The position numbers and the translations under genes were made by a program. Positions 1-12,400 of a DNA stretch of 64,000 bases are shown piece by piece (position 1 is the stretch's first letter; each line of letters begins with the position of its first letter). Where the stretch lies: the NCBI GenBank assembly GCA_911728455.2, contig OU452228.1, positions 744,001 through 808,000 of the forward strand, written 5' to 3'. The stretch comes from Marthasterias glacialis. Taxonomy: Eukaryota; Echinodermata; Asteroidea; Forcipulatida; Asteriidae. The notes under the pieces were generated by a model. It did no database searches. It was given only the letters and a program-made list of their open reading frames with translations, and was not told the DNA's origin.

Positions 1-3000
1 TTATAGGGGAACACAGATGGGCTGGTTCCGGTCCCTAGACTCAGCCCGAGACCAGTCTATTAAGTACACACTTCCTTCCACTTAGTTCTAAGCAGTATAT
101 GCAATTATCACATGATTGGTTAAGCGCAGGCGCACAATCTCTTAATCTGAGCCTATGGGATTACCGTATGATGAACATTCAATGTGCTCGGGTGCGATTG
201 GGGATTTCTTGCGAAGTGCACCGACAAATGTTTTACGTTCTAATCCCACTCCACAGGAAAAAAAAATGCCCACCTGTGGAAAGCACCCATGTGGGAACTC
301 ACCCACATGTCTGTGATTTTCAAGTTTGCCTAAAGAAACGCCTATCCTATCACAGGAAACTTTGCATTTAATGGTAAAGTTAAAGTTACTCTCTAGCACT
401 CCAATAATTTATTGCATCGATTTACATTCGACCCGTTCTAGGACACGTTACAGAAGCTTGGCTAAACACGTTAATAAATTAAGCACAGGTATCAAACATT
501 GCATGAACTTATTTGTGACTTTATACTCAGAGTGTCAGCTTTCTTATAACTTTCTTAGCTAATAACTATGGGATTGCCCATGGTCAATGTTACGCGATTC
601 ACACAGTCACGCACGGCCGATTAGTAGACGCCCGTGTCCTCGCCCACTTTGGCCCCAAAGCTTTGGCTTGAATATGTTTTATGCTAATTGCAGGTAAACG
701 GATTCGATGCAGCACACTACTCAGGGAAAATGAGATAACGTCTTACTCTTAAAGTAGACATTTTCAGCGACTTACCAAATACATATTTTGTAAACCACCA
801 TGTTAAAAATGAACAGTGCTCTCCAATAACACAACCCATGGCAGGAATACTGTTAATTTATTCATTACTTAAAGTTTGGACTTGATTATATATTGATGCA
901 AAGGTTACTCAATTGAGACAATCGGAAATGAGGAGAACCGCCACACTTTAACTGTTTTGCACTTTCAAATTACTTTTAAGCAAAGGGGAAATTTGCATAA
1001 TTTGAGAAGCTAGGAACATTTGACGTTCATAGTTCTCAATGGGAGTCTTTTTAGGTGGCAGCAGACTAATACCATGTAAATCTGTTTTTTTTTTCGGGAA
1101 TGTGCGCATGCTCAGAAGTACGCAAACAATTGAAATTTACCTGGTTAAAAGTCAGCTGCCACCTAGTGTTCCAAAGTTTCCCATTCAGACATTAAAAGTA
1201 CACACGATTTGGGCGAGTGTAGACTGATACTGCTCTGCAAAAATTGATATATTTTAAGAACTACACAAACCCCGAAGTAAGGTTGAGAATACATTGAATT
1301 GAAAACTCTTTTGTTGGCTGGAGCATGGGTTGAGCAAATTTAGGTACCTTGGGACCACATGGTTATACCCAGCTTTATTGTCACACAGTTTTATAACGCC
1401 AAAATGTTATTTATACTGAAATCAGACAGTCCCATCTTTATTGGGTTAAAGTTCCCAGCACATCGGCGGTATATTACAGAGCCCCAAAAGAGGGCCCATG
1501 GCAGGCACAAGGAGCCAGTCACATTGTGACGTACATTTATTTGAATTGGGCAGACAACCACTATGAAGAGACGTCTACACACCTTTTTGTGATACAGACA
1601 GGCTGTATTTTCGAAACAATGCGAAACAATGCAACTAATTTGAGATCGGAAGGGAAATATTAAAGCTCAGCTGCTTCTGCAACAGGTTAGGCCTATACAG
1701 GATGCATAGAGGTCTGGCAAGCTGGTCCTTGCTCAATGCATGAAGAGAGGTGGCAACAAGGTCGAATGAGGGGGTTAAACTAGGGTGACGAGACCTCGGA
1801 ATGGGTGGGAAGGGTCCTGTCAATTAGGGGGTTTTATGGTAATGAGAAATGGGCCAGTTGAATAGCAGCATCCCACGCCCTCTAAAGGGTGCGAATTGGT
1901 AAAAGGCTAAACAAGTTTTTAATGACTGCTTGTTGTGTATATCCTAGACACGGATGCACTCACAACTTTTCAGTGGCATCAATAAGAAAGCAAGCACGTA
2001 ACACCCCTTCGGAACTTAGTCATCGGAAAGTCACTCAACTCGACTAATACACCAAGCACAGTGTGTACGCTCAGACACTACAGTGCGGAGCGGCAAAGCC
2101 AGAAATTAGATTAATTTTTGTGTCGGTGCTTCAGCCACTGTTCAGTAGATCACGAGGTTGCGGGCTGTGTGTGGGGACTACTTTAGGAACTGGGGTACAA
2201 AGGCACCGTGTTCTTTGGAGTTGAGAGCTTGCTGGACACCCATGCAGGGAAGAGACATTTTGCTCTGGTTGTTTTCATCCTCTTTCCCACTGGTCGGATT
2301 GTTCGGTGCTGGAGCATTGCCTTCCCCCCTCTGAGAGCTATAGGTAGACTGTTGCATGACACAACTGGACACGGTTCAAGTGAGACATTCTGTATGAGAT
2401 GACTGCGCAGAACCGGGTTTAAAACTGATTCTATATCAACTCCAACAACAGGTAATTGTACAAGAATATACAGATTAGATATACCCACCTTTTTGTATGA
2501 ATATTCAGCAATGTCCATGAATGGAAACTGACTAGTACATTCACATCGAACCAACATTGCCGACTTGGTACATCAATGTAGGCGTAAGTATATCTGTAAG
2601 AGATTCAATGACGGCTGTAAACAATCATAACTCTACCTTTATGATGCTTTATGATGTAACATTATCGCCTATAATATTTAATAAATATTTTTTTAAATTA
2701 ATCTTTGACTGAGAAAATTGCATATGTATACATTCAAAATAATTTTGCTGGTACAGGATTATGTTCTAACATAACATGAACTCCCCACAAAAATACTAAA
2801 AGACTAAGTGGAAGTAAAATCTGACAAAAATAACTCCCGTGTGCGTCATTGGCTATGACTGATAATCATCCAATAAAACATGCTTTGGAGAATAAGTGCA
2901 GCTTACGTTAAGTGCTTGCAAACACTTTATTTACGGCAAGACACCAACCCCAAAATGCAGGCACGACAGTCATGTGTAAATCTTATTTTGAAACTACATT

Positions 3001-6000
3001 AATCCCTTTCTAAACAAGGTTTTGACACGGAAAATCGTCTGGGCTAGCTTTCATGCCATCTGGTAATGTCACCATCTTTCACCACGTAGGATGACAATTC
3101 GCATGGAAATAGTTTTCAAGCAATGAAATACAGTACATATCATCGGTATAATATATGGTAATTAGCAATGATACATTTTAAATATAGGCCTAAATTGTAT
3201 CGCCTATGGCAGGCATGAAAACTTTGAAAAAAATGGTATTGAAATTTAACATCTACCACGTCATTGACACTGAACTGCACCATAAACCCACGAGAACAAA
3301 CTTCCATACAGATGCTCCGCAGAAAACACCGCTCAGTAAATTTGTCTGCGAAGCAAGAATTTGCAGGGGACCTGTCACAAAATATACCTATTATATGGTA
3401 TGTTGGATGGTAACCCATTTCTGCTCAGCAAAAGGGTTTCGGTACTAAGCTGAGTTCGGTGCCTAAGCAGCCCGAAGAAATTAGGCTCCAGACCTACCAC
3501 CATAACTTTGTGCGCTTGCAACCATCATTCTATTCATATGCGAACAAATTGTATATGCTAGCTCATTATGTGAATAAGCCATACTGACACAATTCAAGTA
3601 CTGTAAAGCACGGCCTCAGGTCAAATACATTTCTGCCAACCCGAAAACGCGCGTAAGCACAAAACTTTATGCTACCGTAAGCGCAGATTCGTTCACTAAA
3701 TGCAATGCGCAAACACGAAACGCAGTGCTGTATAAATTTCAATAACAAGTTTGATCATGTCGTTTTTGTGAATATGGAAAAACATTTCTGCGGGATCTAT
3801 TGTAACTTGAGACTTACAAAGTTATAATGTTAGTACTACTAAGAGTGTTCGCGTTGGTTTGTTCACACAAACTTTCCGGTCAATGCCATGGGGCACATCA
3901 AGTGAGATAATTACCATTACCGATTCTCTTATTGGGTTATTTGGGTTTAATCTGGAACCTTATCTAATCAATTGTATAAATTTGATGATTAAAAAATAGA
4001 GAGAACAGTCCAATTGATTATTTATTTTAATGATACGAGATTACTACCCGAATTTATTGGAAATTGCGAAGATTTCATGGAAGTTTTAATCAACGTTCAC
4101 CGCAATGCAAAACACGGTCCAATACAATGGACAACTCGACCTTAGATAGTTACACAATTGCCTAACCATTTCGTTTTCTGAAATAATACCCTAGAGAAAA
4201 TCAACAGTGTAATGCTGCATTATTAAAGGAGGAATGGGGATTGCTTTTTACTATTTATAGTCAATTATTCAAAAATTATTTAATTATGACATCAAAGTTT
4301 AGTATAAACCTGCCAGTGACCTCCTGCACCAACGCCACATTCGGCTATTGTTTGCCATGCTCGCTCGCCACATTGAGAGTTAAATTGCAAGCAAAAATTA
4401 AGCGTGTAAGCGTGTAAATGACACTTCTGCACGCTGCAGTGTATAACACATGGGACATTGACTCCCAACATGGGGCAACCAAGATTATTGTGATGATGAC
4501 ATCAGGTGATTTGGGTCAAAATGTAAAATTTATGCCAATAATCTCGAGGATTACGTCTGTTAGAAGTTATTGTATATGTACCGTTTAGAAATCATGAAAT
4601 TAAGGCAAAGAAAGTATACACCACTGGTTTTTGGAAGAATTCGTTTTCATCCTGGTTTTAAATAAACAAGCCATCCAACCAACTTGTGAAAATGTCACTT
4701 TAAGTGACCCCGTCTTAATAAAGACAACGAAAACCAATTTATGTTTGTCAGAGATTTTGTTCACGTTCATATTACATGCTTATTTTGAATACGGTAATTG
4801 AAATAAGTAATCGTGATTTTGGGGATCTTCAAAAGCTATTGACTTTGACAATATTCCAGACGGTAGTATACTTTCCTGAATGATCAGTGAGCTTTCAGAT
4901 TAAAACTTTGACATCGTATTTTGACACTACATAACCTGTTATTAACAGGTCACATTGTGTTATCCAGCTTGCCAGATGGGCCTCTTTTAGTCTGAAATGA
5001 ACGAAAGGCAACGAGAGGAAAGACTGTGCCAACTCAACATCTGCCAGTATCTTGTCTGCTGATCGGGCAGGGATACACGACGAAAATCCCCGGCAGTGAA
5101 TGTGCCGTGAAAGAGTCGAGGAACCTTGCCGTGAAATTTCCACCGCTTCCTGCCCGGTGTAGGGGGCTCGCTGAGTCACAGCCCCTCTTATAGAAACGAT
5201 AAAAAAGAGGCGCAGTGCAGGGGAGCCTGTTTTCATGTGGTGACTTTTGGGAGATTTCCCCGTTCAGGGATCTCCTCACTCATGCTCTACCTTGACTTAA
5301 AGACAAAGCACAGTGTGTTTAATTATCTAATAACATTAGTTTTATTCTGAAAGCTCACTGATTACCAGTGAGGTAAAAAAAGAAAAGAACCGATCCTCCA
5401 CAGAACTTCTGTCCAAGTCGAGAAAATAGCTTTTGAAGACCTCCGAAATCACCATTGCTTATTTTGATTGCTGCAATCTGAATAAGCACGTACATGTGTA
5501 GCTTATAAACAAGCACAAAATCGTCAACAAGAATAAATAGTTTCTGGTTGTTTTAACGAAAACATGACCACCCAATTTGACGAAATGTTCACAGGTTGGT
5601 TAGATGGTGTGTATGTTGAAAACTAGAGGATAGGAATAAACAAAAATCTCCAAATACAAACGATCGAATGAATTTCAAATACAATGGCGTTATCTGTCAT
5701 CTGTACACAATAAAAAATAAAGAGAATAGTTTCTTCGCCTGTTACTTTAATTGTAAGCACCTGGCAATAGTTGTTTCAGATGAACTTGGCTCTTTGTAAA
5801 TTTGATTTAATTGTTAATTGATATGAGGTGGAAAACTGGAGGAGTTTGGACGGAATGTGTTCACATACGCAAAACCAAAATGGTCAGGAACGGTAGAAAA
5901 AGGGGGACAATAATTGTAAGAAATAACCAACGGCTTATCCATTGTGGTTTCTTGACGTTTATCAAAACGACTTCCAACTTGAATAATATTTGCTTGGCTT

Positions 6001-9000
6001 CTTGGGTAAATAATAGAGCTCTGGGCTCAGAAAAACCAAAAGTACACGTATCTCTATAGATGGCAATCCCATGGTGTTGGTTTAACAATTTTATGAACAG
6101 TCATCCAAAGATGCGGTACAAAAATAGGCATGACTACCGTCGTCCGTATACATCACAGACTCATAGACAAACCAAACATAAAGTGCACGAAAAAGGCTTA
6201 TATATACACACATATATATAAGCATGTACGGTATTTGAGAGGTCGCGGGTTCGAGTCCGGCATCAGCGAAATTTTCTTTGCTCACCCCAACGGTGCGCAG
6301 TATCTGGGTGAGAGTTAATCTTTCCATGCACAGCCACAGGCCCGCTATAATCGTGACGACACATCTCCTTTAATGTTATCTGTTTTTCAAATATTGTGAG
6401 TGCTAGCACTTCATGGATTAACCCGTTGTCCTTCATTTTCAAAACGTTCATTTGTGTGTGCTCATTCTTACCTAATAATGTTTATGAAAGTATAAACTTT
6501 TGAATTAATATTTTCGTATTCAGAAAACAACTCCGAGCATTCCAAACCTGTACTTAATTTCACGAAGGACTTAAAAAGCAAAATTAAATTGTCAACGCAA
6601 TTAATCTCCACAATCAAAGCCAAAGGGTTGCAATTCAAAAACACCTTATACATTACACGGTATTTGGCAGGTAACCGTTTCTACTATGAAGTGACTCTTG
6701 TTTGTGCTCGGCAAAGGAATTGCTGAGGTTATGTACACGTGGCTGATTGACACCATCAGCGGTTTGGAATAAATCCAGGAAGTTTGGCATTAAGACGCGA
6801 CTGTATTGGTTTTGATACATTGCAAAATGCTTCATCTAATATTCAATCAAGTCGGCACTGGTTTGTTACAAATCTATCAGCGGAAACTTCTGGGAAATAT
6901 TAAAGATAAGGTACAGCAATGATTCAAGACAGTACGTTCTTTCCAAACTATTAAAAAACATACACACACAGTCCTTTGTGACATACACTGTGTGGACATT
7001 CCTTTGTCATCGTGCAGTTAGGAACAAGAAATCTTTCAAACCACCGCCATTTCTATTAGAGAGTGTTTTGAGAGCTGGTTTTCGGACACCTGATCCCTTT
7101 ATTATAATACTCGGTTTTGAGCTATTCAATGCTGCACAGAAAATGCTTCCCTTTTTTAGTAAAATGAGAATAATTAATTCGTGAAAACACTGTGTTATCA
7201 GGTCCACATTTTGTAGGTAGCGCTTAAACAAACACAAAAACCATAATGGAAGTGACCTCTGCAAGCGCGGTAAAGGCGCGCACTTTTTTTAAAACGCATG
7301 TTAAATTGCCTTTTATTATATACTTGCGGCCCGGAAAGCGCAGAGGGCCAAGGTGCGGTATAAAAATGTACTCTGGGACTTGCAAAAGCATTGTATAATA
7401 TCAGTACTTATAAAAAATACGGTATAGGTCATACATGGATCATTTCTTAAGCTAGAGGCTTATTTGATCCGCAGTTAACACTGCAATAAAAAAGTTACCT
7501 GAAATAATACCATTTGAAATTACTATGTCATCAGGAAAATTGTGCTGGAATCGAATCTCATCAATATTACCTGGATAGGCAATAGAAATAAGCATTTAAA
7601 TAGCCTAGGCCTATACAATAACTGAAATAACACACGTAACTGTTCTCGACCCCTTTCACTGACGTCACACGCGGCTACTATTTGCCGACGGTTTGCGTTT
7701 CTGGAAGTCAAACTGTACGCAACCTCGTTCCCAGGGGAAACTGATCTCGCCGCGTCATATTTTGGGTACCTAGGTTGGCTCGATCAAAAGAGACGAGAGG
7801 TATCGATACAGCGCGCTGCCCATGGTATCGAGGTTGAATTGTACGTAAAGATAATGATGAGCAAGTAAAGGCGCGCGCGTATAGCCTAATATGGGCACTA
7901 CGCCGAAGTATTACACATAAGTAAATCTGACCTCCAAAATGACGCTGATTTCTCTTAAAAAGCCGCCACATATGGTTTTTTTGTTGACATTTTCCCTGAA
8001 CTATATGGATTTGAATGAAGTTTCTCTGCCAAAAACCAAACGATGAGTTAAACCAGAAAGCGATGTTGCGCCGGTCAATCCTCATCGACTACTTTTGTAC
8101 CTGACATGTTTACTCTTTTCACCGAGAAGGAAATAGACACCATATGTATGTGATTGATATCCATCGTTAAGTCAAAAACAAGTGTCAAGATATGGAGACC
8201 GTCGATCAAAAACCGCAATGTTGTACGAGTTTCCTTACAGTAATAGGTAACAACTTTGTGAAGAAAGCTCTGCTGCCAACGCGATCAATACGAAAAAACT
8301 TCACTTGAAAATTGTCCAAATGTTTTTCAAAGGACGGGTCATATCTGATGTTACATTTTGTACTTGTTAACTTTTGAAAATGTACTATCACGAGCCTAAC
8401 TTCAAGTAGGGTTGCTTGAATCAAATTTGCTTGTACAGGCAGCAATGTTGCTTAGCAGCCAATGAGCAAAGGACAAATTTGAAAAAGCCCGTAAGCAGAT
8501 ATTTTTTGCTCACGGGGTGGCTCTTCACACAGTCTTTATTTTCATAACCACTGCTTACCAGGACAGCAAAACGCACGCTATAATAACTACCGGCGGTTTA
8601 TGGTGAGTGACACCTGCAACTGCAAACCCATTGTGACGAGCACACATAAGCTGTCAAGTCTTCGTGGTCGTTTTTGAAATGTACTCTTTTGCTTACACAT
8701 TTTTTCCTTCTGGTTACCATAATTTGCTGAGCAAGATTGCTGTCTGAACACTCACTTTTTTTTTTATTAAAGCAACCATACTTAAAGTTAAGATCGTGAT
8801 ACTATATTTTCAAAAGTTATTAAGTACAAAATATAATATCAGATTTTATGTCCTTCAAAACTTTTGGACAGTGCACAAATTTGGCGCACAACGCCAGTTC
8901 AGGTTTATTGCCTGTGATTGGTCACACTTACAGCATACTTAGCAAATAAATTACTAGTCAAGCAGTTCTATGGCATTTGGATGTGGTAATACCTTCAGAA

Positions 9001-9044
9001 TAGTACTTCACACAGTTTAAACTACTTGCCATTTCTTTCAACAG
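1..9044. other. PKS upstream region, no gene recognised
   Basis: About 9 kb of AT-rich sequence. The reading frames here are short and none shows a recognisable domain or codon-biased run. It presumably holds the PKS promoter and any non-coding first exon. Fragments of repeats occur: a SINE body piece near 4440-4520 that recurs near 54280-54350 and 62205-62290, and a tRNA-like B box near 6241-6262. I see no RNA gene I would defend. Confidence 0.6.
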
Positions 9045-9071
9045 ATATCGGTATACGATTAAAAATTCAAA
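9045..9071 (+). other. Probable 5' UTR piece of the PKS after a 3' splice site
   Basis: A pyrimidine-rich stretch ending TTTCAACAG at 9036-9044 looks like a splice acceptor 27 bases before the ATG at 9072. This suggests that a non-coding first exon lies upstream and that translation starts in exon 2 of the transcript. The ATG is preceded by AAAA, an acceptable animal context. The upstream exon itself is not identified. Confidence 0.45.
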
Positions 9072-9489
9072 ATGGAAGACACGGCTAAATCTAACTACAC
9101 CAAGAAACCGAGGCACATGCGCCGCTCCTTCAAGATCCGTCGCAACACCAAACTCTCAGGCGGGCTACCGGTTGAGCAGGAGGCGTTTCTCAAACAGAGC
9201 CGGCGAGCCCAGGTCGGCTACGACGACCCAACGATGCCCATCGACCGCAAGGTGGCTATTGTTGGTATAGGCTGCCGCTACGCAAACGGCATTGACTGCG
9301 TCAGGAAGTTCTGGGAGGTGTTGGCGAAAGGATTGGACTGCACGACGCCTCCTCCGGTCGATCGTTTTGACAGTTCCTTCTTCCTGTATCCGGGTAAAAA
9401 GTTGCCCGGGAAGATGTTCAACAAGTGTGCTGGGTACCTGGCCAACAATCCAGAGCACTTTGACAGACAGTTCTTCAAGATTTCACCAG
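9072..9489 (+). CDS. PKS coding exon 1 (N-terminal extension and start of KS)
   Basis: Codes residues 1-139 plus one base. The first 57 residues are basic, with RRSFKIRR at 17-24, and have no recognised fold. KS begins at about residue 58 with VAIVGIGCRY. The donor CAG|GTGTGT leaves phase 1, and joining to 9916 restores the KS sequence SPEEANQLDPQVRLMLE, which is the expected PxEAxxxDPQxRLxLE motif. Confidence 0.9.
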
Positions 9490-12400
9490 GTGTGTAATCA
9501 AAGTCACAGGAAATACAACCATACCTCCTTAAATAACACTTGTTCCTTGTTCGATCTGAAAACTCACTTTGAAATATACACTCATTATTAGCATTAAAAA
9601 AAGTGCAAATAATTTACTTTCTTTCATTGTTTCGAAGCCGATTAAACTCGGAGAAGTTATTAAACTATTCAGTCATTGTTATCTGAAGTTAATAATAACA
9701 GAATGTGTAGTTCGCCATTCTAATGGCAAAGTAATGGCGAAGTACACATTCTGTTATTAATAACTTCAATTAACAATGACTGAATAGTATCATCATTCGG
9801 TGAAAATTTAAAGACTAGTTCACTATCAAGCTCTTTAGTTACTTTGGTTTTATCAATAGCAAATATACACTTGGGTCTGATAACATAATGTGTCCTTTCT
9901 TTTGTATTGATACAGAGGAAGCCAATCAGCTGGATCCCCAGGTCCGTCTGATGCTTGAGGTCGTCTGGGAAAGTCTTGAAGACGCCGGTATTCCTGTGGC
10001 TACAGTTCGAGGGTCCAAGACTGGGGTTTACACGGGCGTCACGGCCAGCGAGTACGGCGTCCTTGTGGCCATGCCAAACGAGAACATCAACCAGTACACC
10101 AACTCTGGGACCAACTCCTGTATGGCTGCCAATCGGATCTCTTACGAGTTTGACTTCCGCGGGCCGAGCTTTGTCATCGATACGGCGTGCTCTTCGTCGC
10201 TGTACGCCGTGCACACGGCCTGCGAGGCAATTCGCAACGGGGACTGCGACATGGCCGTCGCCGGCGGTGTCAACATTTCTCTCCTTCCTGTGACGAGTAT
10301 CGGATTCTGCCAGGCGGGGATGCTGTCCCCGGACGGTAAAAGTAAGAGTTTTGACCGCTCAGCGGATGGCTACGCACGCGGTGAGGGAGCTGGGGCCGTC
10401 ATACTGAAACCACTGCGCCAGGCACTGGAAGATGGGGACAGGGTCTATGCAGTGTTACGCGGTGGTGCCCTTCACAATGATGGTAGGACACCTGGCATCG
10501 CCAACCCGAGTTTTGATGCCCAAGTGTCCCTTGCCGAGATTGCCTATAAACATGCTATGACCGACCCGGAGGATGTTGCCTACGTTGAAGCACACGGCAC
10601 TGGCACACAGATCGGCGACAGGACTGAAGCTAATGCTCTTGGTGAGGCAATGAGTCTTAACCGCAAGCCTGAGCACCCTCCCCTCTACATCGGCTCCGTC
10701 AAGTCCAACATTGGTCACGCTGAAGGAGCCGCTGGTGTGGCGGGAATCATCAAGACAGCCCTGAGTGTATACTACGGACAAATCCCTAAAGTTGTTCATT
10801 TCAGACAGGGAAACGAAAATGTTGACTTCGAAGGGTTGAATATGCGAGTACCAGCTGAGCTGACTCGCTGGCCGAAAGGAGCCAAGAAACTCGCCGGCTG
10901 TAGCTCCTTTGGTTTTGGTGGAGCCAACGCCCATCTTGTCCTCGAGGGTCCTGCCCAATCACCCATCAAAGGAGATAGAGTGTCCAGTTCGTCCCCTCCA
11001 CAACCGCAGGTGCAGCCGGAGCGAGAAACAATTGTCCCCATGATACTCTTCCTATCTGCCGCTAGTAAGGATGCTCTACGACAGCGTATGCGAGATTGGA
11101 TCAGCTACCTAAACAACATCATCGGAAACGACTCCAGGGCATTTAGCAACGCACTTTGCACGGGAGCGGTACGGGCAACCCATCACCAGTATAGGCTTGG
11201 TGTCATTGCCAGGACGGCCCGGGAAGCAGCCGAGCAAATCCGCCTAAAGGTTGAGCACGATCCCCGAGTGGCATATAACGTGATTGAGGGAAAGACCCCA
11301 GAAGGCCACACTGGGCACAGGCTGGTGTTTGTCTTCGGTGGGATGGGGACACAGTGGTGGGGAATGGCCAGGCAGCTCATGGAAGACGAGCCGCAGTTCA
11401 GAAGTGTCATCAGGGTGAGGATTGCGATAAGACATTTGATTTCAATCTTATTAAGTGTTAGTTTTGCATACTTTCCATCTTGGTCTATTTGGACTCAGAC
11501 ATTGTGTTTTAAAATTGTCTTCATATACTGAAACTAATTACAACTGTGCATTGTTTACAACTTGTTTTCTGTTCTTGACTGTATTTTTTTACAAAAGTAA
11601 AATGAAGTATTTCCGTTTCTGTAATACAGCGGATTGACAAGATTCTAACCAAGTGTGGTGCCAAGTGGTCCTTACTTCACATGCTGACTAAAGAAACAGA
11701 CCGCGATAAAGTCAATCAAACAGGTTCGTATAACAAGTTGCTTAGAGACATGTACGTTTACCATTGCTACAAACAGTATTCCAACCTCATAACAAAAACA
11801 AACAAACACAAACAAACAAAAAACAACCTCCATCAAATAATATAAAAAGATGAACGAAATATATAAATTCACCATGGGGAAAAGAAATTTACTTGATATG
11901 TCGTAAACTGCTGACCGCATTTATATTATGTATGAAGAAGTTGCCGGCCATTGGCATAATTCCCGAACATATAAAAAACTAGCGATACTAGTTATCTAAA
12001 GTATGAGCACGAACTTGTAAGTGAAACATGTATGGGTTCATCTTTAAAAATGTTGGATAATAAGATACTTTCAAATGGTGTTCATCTTCCAAAGAAAATA
12101 TTTCTTTCCAAACTGTAATAACAAGACTACACACTTCACGGACTTTACCTGACAACATATATATAAAAAAAATAAAAACATTAGAGATTTGAGATATTTC
12201 TAATGTTTTTTTTCCTTTAAAATGTTCTCCTATGGGTTTCCAAATACTCAACGATTATTTCTGCTTTTTGTTCTGTCTTTTGTAGAAATCGCACAGCCCT
12301 GCATCTGCTCCGTTCAGATCGCCTTGGCCGAGCTGTACCGCATGCGTGGGGTGACACCGGACGCAATCATTGGCCACAGTGTTGGTGAGGTAGCAGCTGC

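Noticed and set aside
12222..12285. Start of the PKS at the ATG of the long 3' frame
   Set aside because: These bases are intron 3. A strong acceptor at 12285 joins in phase to exon 3, and KS and AT entry motifs lie upstream.
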